Assembly: GCF_014633365.1 (NCBI RefSeq) | Contig: NC_068348.1 | Span: 18,370,311 to 18,434,310 of the forward strand | Source: Diospyros lotus | Taxonomy: Eukaryota; Streptophyta; Magnoliopsida; Ericales; Ebenaceae | DNA: 64,000 nt | Reading direction: 5' to 3' | Shown: positions 32,512 through 41,893 of the stretch, one piece after another | Layout of the letters: each line of letters begins with the position of its first letter | Numbering within the stretch: the first letter of the stretch is position 1 | Notes under the pieces: generated by a model | What the model was told of the DNA's origin: nothing | Databases searched by the model: none | Seen by the model: the letters and a program-made list of their open reading frames with translations, nothing else | Program-made: the position numbers and the translations under genes

Positions 32512-34250
32512 ATGCATTTCCCACGTCAAGGATGGCATCAAGAACGGCTTATGTGCTGTTATTGTCATATATAGCTTATTTCTCACTTTCGTTAACTCCG
32601 AACATCTAATTTTTACAAAATAAATGCCCAATAAAGTGCCAAAAATATGTCCACAAAATTGACCATACAAAAGCTAAGTTATGGAACAAAAAAAAGGCCA
32701 GTAATGTGTCAAAATTTACGTTAGCAATGATAGAAAGAATTTTACAAAAGAAAATCAACCACACTATCTACATCATCATCATATCTACTCTACATCAGCT
32801 GCTATTTTTACCCTCCATATCATCATCATATCTACTCTACATCAGTTGCTTATTTTGCCACGTAGCTTGTCTTTAACATCAACTGCATACTCCATTTTTT
32901 TGTTCTACAGAACACACAAAAAAAAAAAAAAAAAATCAATTTCAGGTCTTAAAAGTAGTTAATATGTATAGTTGATGAATCATATATAGTTAACTCACAA
33001 GTGAATAAGCTAATCTATTGGATTTATTAGATAAAAGTTTGTTTGAATTTATTTCCTTAGAAGTAAGTTCTAATTTTATTGACAAATGAATAAAAAAATA
33101 TAATAGTTCCATGGCAAAGTATAAGTGAATCCTGGTTACAAAAATAGAATAGTTCAATGACAAATGACGCATATGTGTTTTTCATAAAAACTTAATATAA
33201 TGTTCTTCCATCTACCCAAACAAACAACTAATCAGTTTTGAAAAAGATCATCTCTGATTACAAAAGAAACAAAAACACAAAAGCAAACAACTAATCAACA
33301 TTTTTTTCCAATCGTTTGCATTTGCTATTTAAGAAACAATGGATGATTAAAATAATTATCCTTCCAACACTACCAAGCACTTAGCTATTTAGCCCATTTG
33401 TTAATTGATCCACACGGTTGGCTGTCAATGGTGTTTGAAAACCAACAAACTGATTCACAACCACTTTCAATTAAGATATTTTTTATGTTCAATTTGTCAT
33501 CCCCTTATCTCAAATTTAATTCAAAACCACATTCATCAACCAAATCTCATTAAGTGGATAACAGGAAAATGGAACAAAATACATAAGCTTCTTACAGCAT
33601 TCAAACATACAACAAGCAAAATAAAAAAAAAAAAACTTAAAAAGAATTTTCAAATTACATTGGTTTCTACGATTTACAAAAGTCACAATCTATATCAAAT
33701 TGGTGGCATCACAACTGCATTACACTACATTAAGGGCAAAAAATTTTGATTTTTGTAATCTTGTTACGCCATTTACTTCAAACATGATCAATCAGAAATT
33801 TCTCCAAACAGAAAACCCTAAAACATATAAATGAGAAACATCAAAGTGCGAGCAAATAATCAAGAACATTTGAAATGCGGCAAATTCAGTTGCCCAAAAC
33901 TGAAAATACCACATACAACTGTAGGTAAACAAACATATATGCATAGAGAAGGTGTGCATGGAAAGTTTACCGATTGGGGGATTTTCAATTCATGTCGGGT
34001 CAGATGTTAATGAAGAAAGTGGCGGCCATTTGATGATTATTGAAGAAGATGGTCGAATCACACCTACCAGGGGATCTCCCTTAGCGAAAATGACAAAGAC
34101 AAAGGGGATTAGGGAGTAAATTGAAAGGAATGGTATACTCGCTATTTACCAATTTATTCAACTTTTGATTTATTTTTTTTACTTTATTTTAGTTCAAGGC
34201 CATTTGGCCAAATGTTATGCGTGGGTAGGCTATCTGTCACAATTCCCCAA
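32512..34250. other. AT-rich intergenic DNA with a short direct repeat
   Basis: Includes a partial satellite sub-monomer at 32540-32620 and a direct repeat of about 30 bp at 32772-32801 and 32819-32848 (ATCATCATCATATCTACTCT then ACATCAG). A homopurine A run lies near 32916. No gene is visible. Confidence 0.45.
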
Positions 34251-34264
34251 TCAGTATGCATGGC

Positions 34265-34650
34265 TTATAGCAAACCAACTAGGTGTAGTATTTACACAAT
34301 GGCTTGTATAATTCATCATTCTTGTTATAAAATAAACCTTTGAAAAGCCTAGGCAAAACCCTTTTTTTTTTTTTTTTATATCAATCACTTTTGGTGTGCA
34401 TTTAAACCGTTCGCTTGGAAGAGATGCTTCACAACAAACAACTAGGTGTAATACGAACTCTATGGCTTGTACAGTTCACCCTCCCTACTATAAAATAAAA
34501 TAAACCTTCAAGGAAGCTATTTGAACCCATTTTGGGATGCGTTAAATCCTTTTACTTGTTAACGCAAGCCAACTAGGTGTAATAATAACCAATGGCGTAT
34601 ACAATTCATATTTTTGTGATAAAATAAACCCATGAAGAACCTAAGTAACT
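34265..34650. repeat. three diverged tandem copies of an AACTAGGTGTA unit
   Basis: AACTAGGTGTA(A/G)TA begins at about 34278, 34439 and 34571. Each copy is followed by ATGGC(T/G)T(G/A)TA(T/C)A and then ATAAAATAAACC. Spacing is about 161 and 132 bp, so these are old tandem copies lying downstream of LEUD copy 2. Confidence 0.6.
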
Positions 34651-34921
34651 AGTTAAGCAAGTGTTACCAATAAACCAAAAGAAGAGAAAACAATGGGGCT
34701 CAAATTCATTATAACTCAAAACTTTTTATTCCAGAATAATAAGACAAGACTCCCACTCCTTGCACATCCGTAAAGCACTCAAACCCACATTCCAATTACA
34801 CAACACAACACAACACAATAGAGATCTAAGAATTAAGATTGAAAAACAAAAACAAAAAAGAAGCATATAAGTCGAGCATTATTATGTTTATGCTCCAGTT
34901 TAAGCAGCAGCAGCCTTCAGC

Positions 34922-35662
34922 CTACTGCGGTGGAGGAGGAATCATCCCACTCTTCCTGGCATAGGCGAAAATCCCGCCGGCCTCGATCACCGGCCCGGCG
35001 TCCCCCGCCGGCTTCAGCTTGTACTCCTTCCCCGTCGTATGATTAATCAGCCTGCTGCTGCTGCTGCTGCTGCTGCACCCCTCTCCCATCTCGATCGTCA
35101 CCACGTCGCCTGTCCGGCACTCCTCACCGATCTTCCCCTCCGACTCCAAGGGGTACACCTCGCCAGTCACCACCGAGTTCCTGAAGAATATCCTGGCGTA
35201 GGACTCTGCCACCACTGCCCCCGCGCCGGCCGACCGTAGCGCCGCCGGGGCGTGCTCGCGGGAAGAGCCGCAGCCGAAGTTGGCGCCGGCGATGACGACG
35301 GAGAATTTGGACTTGTGCTCACCGGGATCGACGAATCGGGTCCGGTAGGAGGAGGGGAGGCCGATGAAGGCGTAGGATCCGAGCTTCCTGTACTCGTCGG
35401 GGTTGGAGGGGACGAGGGTTAGGTACTCGGTGGGGATGATTTGGTCGGTGTCGATGTTGTCACCGACGACGTAGCAGTTGCCGTGGATGGTGGCGGAGGC
35501 GGCATGGCGAATGTGGGAAATAGGTGAGGAAATTAGGTGTTTGAAGGGGCGGTGGTTCAGGGAAGTGGGGAGATTTGAAGAGAAAGAAGGGGTTTTTTGG
35601 TTGGGAGAGAAACAATTCCTAGAGTATGAGAAGCAAGGAGAACTAGGGGATGAAGCCGCCAT
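34922..35662 (-). CDS. LEUD: isopropylmalate isomerase small subunit, plastid (copy 2)
   Basis: An intact single-exon gene of 246 residues, paralogous to the gene at 10684-11460 and facing it. A Ser/Pro-rich, basic transit-type leader of about 55 residues precedes the swivel domain, which opens IHGNCYVVGDNIDTDQIIP. It keeps FGCGSSREHAP, ARIFFRN, GEVYPLE and GDAGPVIEAGGIFAYA. Differences from copy 1 include a GEGC plus seven-Ser insertion before RLINHTTGKEY and a proline-rich C-terminus (MIPPPPQ). Like copy 1 it is GC-rich compared with its surroundings. The large subunit is not in this window. Intact motifs suggest a functional enzyme subunit; whether it serves leucine or chain-elongation metabolism is unknown. 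Confidence 0.95.
   Translation of the reverse strand: MAASSPSSPCFSYSRNCFSPNQKTPSFSSNLPTSLNHRPFKHLISSPISHIRHAASATIHGNCYVVGDNIDTDQIIPTEYLTLVPSNPDEYRKLGSYAFIGLPSSYRTRFVDPGEHKSKFSVVIAGANFGCGSSREHAPAALRSAGAGAVVAESYARIFFRNSVVTGEVYPLESEGKIGEECRTGDVVTIEMGEGCSSSSSSSRLINHTTGKEYKLKPAGDAGPVIEAGGIFAYARKSGMIPPPPQ
35053..35073 (-). repeat. (AGC)7 microsatellite encoding poly-serine in LEUD copy 2
   Basis: Seven AGC codons in the coding strand add a Ser run absent from copy 1, in a surface segment just before the conserved RLINHTTGKEY block. The reading frame is preserved. Confidence 0.9.
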
Positions 35663-35719
35663 GGATGAGGTGAGAGCTTGAACTTTTTTTTCTCCTTCTG
35701 TCTGCTTTTCGAAGTTGGA

Positions 35720-35729
35720 ATTTTATAGC
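35720..35729 (-). promoter_or_regulatory. TATA box of LEUD copy 2
   Basis: GCTATAAAAT on the minus strand lies about 60 bp upstream of the ATG at 35662, predicting transcription start near 35690. No equivalent box was seen before copy 1. Confidence 0.5.
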
Positions 35730-36429
35730 CTCTGTTGTCTGCGCCGCCGATGTACTGTTGCTGGTCAGAGTGGCGGCTATAACGTGGTGTGCTTGGAGTA
35801 GTACTCTACCATTGTTAGCAATTCGGGAACCGAAAAAATTCGGAACGGTCTATGAGGATCATTCCGTTTGATATATTTTAAATATAATCAAAAATTTGGT
35901 TAAATATTTGTTATTCAAAAAATATTTAATAAAAACTTAATTTACGAATAATACATTTTAACTGAATAAATTCAATAATAAAAATTCGATATATTATATA
36001 TATATACACAAATTATTCTTAATAAATAAAAAAATAACTCATTAAATATAAAAATATAATTTTATATTTTTACCAATATTATAAAATAAGAATTGTTAAG
36101 ATTTTACAAACTGAATTAAAAGAAAGTATAAACTGGAAATACATAAAGTCATAATAATCAAATATCCTAAGTTACACAACATTGAAAAAGATAATCACAA
36201 AATACACACATGAAATCCACAACGTAGTAATCTAATTTTCCATATGCTCATTGATGATTTCGGCCAAACACAACAACTCCAAGCTCATCAACAGATTCAA
36301 GTTCTCCATATGGCCACTAGCTGCTGCTAGCGTCGATGGGGTTTGGATTATCTACGAAGAATGATCCATTTTTACCATATGAAATATGTCCAAAACTGAG
36401 AGTTCTGGGAGAACCCAATTTGGAACACC

Positions 36430-36780
36430 TTACGAGATTGGACATGAGGTAACAAACAAAAATTCCTGCAATAACGCAATCTGAATTTGCAGACAGATAA
36501 CTTGTTGTTTAAGGGAAAACATGTGGGAAACACAACCATATATGGGGTTGTGAAACCTGGCTTGGGCTTCATACCAGAGTGTAAATGCAGCCCAATAACG
36601 ATCATTTTCTGGAAGTTGGGCTAGGAGCTTTGAAGTGTTATTGGCACCAAACACCTTATGGATAGCTGCAAAATGATCAAATCCTTGATTAGGACAGAAA
36701 TAAGGGGCAAAGATGCACTCTTGGATACATTTTTTCCTCAAGAACTTGCAAGCATCACATGGTAAACCCGATCCTAGCAT
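36430..36780 (-). pseudogene. LOB-domain (LBD) transcription factor fragment inside a hAT element
   Basis: A 116-codon frame encodes most of a class I LOB domain. It has the zinc-binding CX2CX6CX3C motif ([15 protein letters not shown]), the block [26 protein letters not shown] and PIYGCVSH, and part of the leucine-zipper-like segment. Native LBD proteins have a variable C-terminal half, which is missing here (117 residues against a usual 150 or more). Substitutions such as Trp in the normally charged [11 protein letters not shown] segment suggest relaxed constraint. Directly upstream of the ATG is an A-rich tract (plus-strand T run near 36806-36824). It lies between the hAT ends, on the transposase strand, so capture is likely; an old host gene engulfed by chance is the alternative. 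Confidence 0.6.
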
Positions 36781-36885
36781 AGTTTTTCTAGTTGCTTTGG
36801 AGTTTTTTTTTTTTTTTTTTTTTCAGGGACTGGATACGGCAGAAGATGCGGGAGAATGGTGAGATTAATGAGAGAAAAAGAAAAA

Positions 36886-36891
36886 TAAATA

Positions 36892-36922
<31 letters not shown>

Positions 36923-36926
36923 TAAA
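36886..36926. repeat. (AAT)n microsatellite
   Basis: About ten AAT units within the hAT element, between the LBD fragment and the transposase. Confidence 0.85.
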
Positions 36927-36959
36927 TAAAGATGCAAATGATTTGGGGCTTACCGTGAA

Positions 36960-37303
36960 ATAGACTGAGGGAGATATCGGGGATGTAGATTGGCAAAGAG
37001 GTGCCAGAGATAAGGAGATGCCAACATGGATTCGATTGATGGGCCGACGAAGAAACAAGACGGTGGAGAGGCAACGGAGATGAAGGAAATGCCGACATGG
37101 ATCTGATCGGTGGGCCGACGAAGAGACAAGACGACGGAGATGAAGGAGATTGAGAGAGGGGTTGGAGAAAATTGTGTGAGAGGAGAGTGAGAAAGAGAGG
37201 GGTATTCGAGTGAGAGGAGATTGGGAGAACGACGACGACAGCGAGTTGATACCAGAGAAAACAAAGAGGATTTTGAAAGAGGGAGGCCGACGAGAGGATC
37301 CAT
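36960..37303. repeat. short diverged tandem duplication between LBD fragment and transposase
   Basis: The phrase GCCGACATGGATCTGATCGG / GCCAACATGGATTCGATTGA, each followed by TGGGCCGACGAAGA, occurs twice about 65 bp apart in purine-rich DNA. Minus-strand frames here reflect this composition; no domain is recognised. Confidence 0.45.
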
Positions 37304-37429
37304 GGATCTGGGTTGGCCTTTTAAATTTTTTTTTTTTTAAGAATAGAAACGAAATTTACACAGTTTAAAATTCTAAGCTACCCAATATCACAAAATGAAA
37401 ATTTTTATACAATCCAAAATCCAAATACT

Positions 37430-39540
37430 CAAGTTAGTTCCTTGATTAAATTAAAAAAAATCATAATTAAATGATCGAGATATAGATGATCCAATGCCAA
37501 GTCTTCTATCATGTCACGAAGTATCACCAACATCAATATTATCTGTTGCATTCTCCTCAAGACCTTCATCTGCAGCCACCTCAAGTCTTTCATTAACATT
37601 TTCATCAAGCTCCACAATATTTTCAAGATCAATTACTTTTTTGTCATGTATCTCAAAATTAGTAGAATTCTTTAACATTAATGAATTCACCCTTATATAA
37701 ACAAGGTCCTCTAACATATTTGGTGATAATCTATTTCTCTTTTTTGTTTGTGCAGCATCAAATGCACTCCAATTACGTTCACATGCAGAAGCACTACATG
37801 GTTGGCTCAATATACGAATAACAACCCTTTTTAGAATATGAACTAAGCCTCCGTTTGCTTCCCATCACACTCCTACACATAATGATCAACAAGTTAATTT
37901 TCTATAAGATAAATAACTTAATAAAAATATATATTAAAATAAGTTAAACAAAAGTAACATTACTTACAAGGATGAGCAGATCTCATTTGTGCTATTGAAA
38001 GAAAATTAAACATATTTGGATGTCTCCCATCATAAATCAATAATTGGTCAGCAAACTCATTTCTCTCTGTAATGTCAACCAATTTTTCTCCCACAAATAA
38101 TAAACCATCTTTTACTTCAGATTGGTCATACCTTATTTTCATGCCATACATTAAATATGGGTTGAGGTAAGCTGCAACTGCATGTATCTCATGAAGTATA
38201 TTCTCCTCTTGTCTTGTCTCAAATAAGTCCCGTAACTGCATGTATTTGATAGGATTAGTTTCACATTGTTTCTTGATGGCAATTCTTGCTCTCTCTATTG
38301 CATCATAAATGCAGCCAACAATTGATCCATCACTATCAACTAATCGCAATATTTTAACAAGAGACTCTAAGGAAGATATAACCTCTTTTCCTTCTTTCCA
38401 AAATTCAATACCTTGAATTATGTTCTTCACATTTTGTGCCATTGCTCCTTTGCTATATGACAAGTTTCTCCAAGTAACTGATGCAATTAAGTTTCTCAAG
38501 CCATCTTCAGCTTCTAAAACAGATTGAAGCATTAGAAAATGAGAAGCAAACCTAGTTTTGGAATACCTTTTCAAATCCTTGTATGTATGTTCCCTCATTA
38601 AACTTAAGACAATGGTATGTCTGCACATATAATCCACAATCTCCTTTGCCTTATCAAATACCTTACTTATCCATTGAACCTGATTATAAATATCTTTGAA
38701 AAGTAATTGAACTCCATGGGCTGCACACTTTATTTTGTATATGTAAGGATAACTTCCCATTATCATATCACCAGCAAGTCCATAATTTGAAGCATTGTCT
38801 GTGATAATTTGAACTACATTCTTAGGTCCAATCTCCTCAATGACAGATACAAGTAGATCTCTAAGAAAAGAACCACTATTTTTATGACTCGACCTTTCAA
38901 AAGACTTTAAAAAGATAGGCCCTTTCGGAGAATAAGCAACCACATTGATAAATGAGCGACCTTTTATGTCTGTCCAAATATCAGACATTAATGTGCATCC
39001 TGATAAACTCCACAATTCCTTCACTTTTGCCACATAATCTTCAACCATTGTTTTGTAATTCATCACTAATTTAGTTCTTAGAGTAGAATAACTTGGTAAC
39101 GAATATTCAATACCAAAGTCAGAAACAGCCTTAATCATCTCAATAAAAGCAGGTGTTTAAATAACATTGAAAGAAATATTATTAAAAAAAATGCTGAGCT
39201 ATTTTCATATCCACCATATCCTTATTCTTTTTGTTGTATATGGTAGGTATTGAAGTTTGTTGTAAACTTGACAAAGTTTCTTGACTAGTTCCGACATTTT
39301 CAATAGATAATTTTGTCTTTTTACTACTACCTCCAATAGCAATAACAGCTAGAGATTGTACCTCATCTAGCACACTTGGATAAACCATAACATCACGCCC
39401 TGTTTGGCCAGATAAATGCGATTTTACTTTAGATATACCACCAGGATACTCTTTTTGACAAAATTTACATTTGAATCGTCGATCCAGATTATCAGCATAC
39501 TCCCAAAATTTGTCTCTTTGTCTTATTTCCTACATATAGT
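37430..39540 (-). pseudogene. hAT transposase (BED, DUF659, dimerisation), decayed
   Basis: Read right to left. A BED-type zinc finger (FKCKFCQKEYPGG, then KSHLSG) lies at about 39530-39400. A Ser/Thr-rich spacer (39388-39182) follows, then a DUF659/transposase core of 392 codons (39138-37960). The core shows LMSDIWTD, a catalytic-Asp block TDNASNYGLAG, and AAHGVQLL. The C-terminal dimerisation block (ILSQPCSASACERNWSAF, KKRNRL) lies at 37810-37514, followed by an acidic tail. A frameshift in a T run and a TAA near 39160 break the N-terminal part. A GTAAGT donor at about 37968 and an acceptor near 37880 suggest an intron, but a TGA precedes the dimerisation block. Confidence 0.85.
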
Positions 39541-40910
39541 TTAATTTTATTTACTAATATGCATAACAATTAATTAACAAAGTTTAACATGTATAAGTAG
39601 AAATAAATTTATTAAAACTTATATAATTAAAAAAAAACAATAGATTCAACCAAACAAAATAAATAAACTAAGTGGATATGAGTATTGATCATGGATGGAT
39701 TTTCATAATGATCATGATGAATGAAAGGCTTGGGCTGAATATGAGTTGATTCTATTTATACCTAACAATTTGAAGCAAAAGTCTCTGATTATTTTATTTT
39801 ATTCAAGTTATGGAAATGTCCACTTTGCAAAGCAAGGGTAATGCTGCAAAGTTAAAAAGATTCTATGTGTCCCCCAAATGATCCAACTGCTACTTGCACG
39901 TACTCATGTTTTCTTCTTGTTGATTGTGGAGCTCATATTTATTCTCAGTGTGTTCTGGTCTAATACTGCTAGCATGTTTATCAAAGTTAAAAAGATTATA
40001 ATTAAATTGATAAAAAGCTCAAAAAAATTAGAGAGATAAGAGTAAATAAACTTTTTTAAGAAACCCCATAAAAGATGGCTACCGATGGCCCAATCTGTGA
40101 GCTGCCATGCCATGTGAAGTCTGGTGCAAATTATATACTAAAGTCTTTTCTGTTGCTTGTTTTTTTTCACTAAATTTTCTGTTGTTTGTTAAAACTCAGT
40201 ATTTTTAAATTTTAATTTTAGAAACAATTTCAAAAATCAGTTCTTCAAATCTATCAATCTTACATTGTTTGATTTTAAAACTAAAAATTAATTTAAATAA
40301 TGTAATAAAATATGCCCTAAATAATCTTCCATGCATATAAAAACGAAGATAAAGATGAAAAATCAGCATAAAAAACTTACTTCAAGAAATGTTGAGAAAA
40401 CCACCAAACAAGGAATAAAATGAAGCAACCTACAGAGAGATAAAAAAGAGTTGAAGTTATTGAACCTGAATCACCTGATGAGATGTTGAGGACTGAAGTG
40501 AAGAACAAATTAGTCGAAGAGAAATGTGGGAGTAGTTTATTAGATAGATGATAGAGAGAGGAGAGTAGATGAGTAGTTTCTGTAAGATAATTTAATAAAA
40601 ACAAAATGAGAGTTGAGTGGAAAGTGGGAAGAATAATGGGTCATCATGAGCCATCATTAGCTATAGTAATAATTAAAAAACATTTTTTTATCAAACATCA
40701 TAATTTGTTCTGCACATGGTTTGGGAGCATATAACGAATTTTTCAACTGAATTTTTAAAAAAATCGGCTAATACACGTTTTATACGTTTTAGATTTAAAA
40801 TACGCGAATTATTCTAAATATTTCAAAAATATGCAAGTATAATACTTTTAATAAAAATATGGAATAATTCGTGTATAATACGTGAATAATTCGCCAAATT
40901 GCTAACAAGG

Positions 40911-41893
40911 CTCTGTATCAGAGTTGGCAAATGGGTCGGGTTACCCATGGGCCCACTTGCCTCCCAACCCACCTAGCCCATTTGGAGTAGTATTATAGCA
41001 AACAGGCCAAGTTGGCCTGATACTATAGCAAATGGGTCATGCCAAGCTAGTACTTTGTGGCACGCAGTTGGCCTAACCCACAAAAAATGGGGTGACCCAC
41101 CAAAATAGTCCATCAAAATAACCCGACCCGACCCGCCTTAGCCCGTTTATTAAGGGCCATGCCGAGCCTCTATTTTCCATTACCCAGCCTGGCCCGCCTC
41201 TCTTGCGGGCCAAGCGGGAGGCAAACTGGCCCAGCCTGGCCCACCCCCACACCGAACCAACCTTGGCCTTAAAAGAGAATGGTGACACCGTTGTCGCTCG
41301 TTGTCTCCATCACCAATGCCACGAGCTCCCCCTATCGTCCCTTCCTCCCCCACTCTCACACCGCCGTTGTCCCTCCCTCAAATCGCCCCCCCAATCGGCC
41401 ATAAAAACGTGCCACCACCAGTCACAGAAACCTGCAATCACCGAAAGTTCAAGGTTAGATCTATGGAGATTCAGTCGTTGGATTTTGTTGGTTTTTTGGT
41501 ATGTGGGTCGATAAGGATAAGGGTGTCGAGTGGTTGCCTCTGATTGTCAGAAACCACCAACCACGATGGCCGGTGGCGATTGCCAGTGTGTAGATATGTA
41601 TATTTATATATCTTTATATATATATACATACTTTAGTTTTTCTATTTGTCTCTGTTGTTTTGTTTATGTGGTCATCCGTCGGCCACTCACCCGTTTTTGA
41701 AACTTTGTTTTAATCAAAGGGATTAAATTTTTCTATTTTATGTTATTTTGTTATTCAACTTTTGCTTGATCCAACATGAAATATTGCTATGTATGTCTCA
41801 AACACTGTCATTTAGAACACACAAGATTAAAGAGGACCGAGCTCATGGGTTTCAAATCACTGTTTTTTTTTTTTTTTTTTTGGGGGGGGGGGT
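40911..41893. other. repeat-like DNA, no gene established
   Basis: Starts with GAGTTGGCAAATGGGTCGGGTT, a phrase common at the ends of plant hAT-like MITEs, and continues with GGCCCA/GCCCGACCCG repeats to about 41250. No matching second terminus was found. A GC-rich stretch (41280-41540) gives overlapping frames with no recognised domain. The end is a T run (41863-41881) followed by a G run (41882-41892). Confidence 0.4.

Larger units (their letters stand above)
35810..40910 (-). mobile_element. hAT DNA transposon with decayed transposase and an internal LBD fragment
   Basis: The termini CATTGTTAGCAATTCGG (35810-35826) and, inverted, CCTTGTTAGCAATTTGG (40894-40910) match at 15 of 17 bases. 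Between them, on the minus strand, lie BED zinc-finger, DUF659 and hAT-dimerisation coding remnants. The 8-mers outside (TACTCTAC and CTCTGTAT) do not match, so the target duplication is lost or the ends are slightly misplaced. Repeated TACG/CGAATTATTC motifs near the right end fit hAT subterminal repeats. The left third contains the LOB-domain frame at 36430-36780. Confidence 0.7.

Noticed and set aside
29800..34250. Helitron or Mutator element spanning the satellite
   Set aside because: No inverted termini, CTRR hairpin end or target duplication could be found.
36774..37303. Minus-strand frames of 94 and 117 residues upstream of the LBD fragment
   Set aside because: They follow a duplicated purine-rich segment and microsatellite, with no domain and no join to the LBD frame.
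40911..41250. A further hAT MITE starting at GAGTTGGCAAATGGG
   Set aside because: Only one terminus is visible; no inverted partner or matching 8-bp duplication was found.
41301..41543. Plus-strand frames encoding Pro/Ser-rich peptides
   Set aside because: Compositional by-product of a GC-rich patch; no domain.
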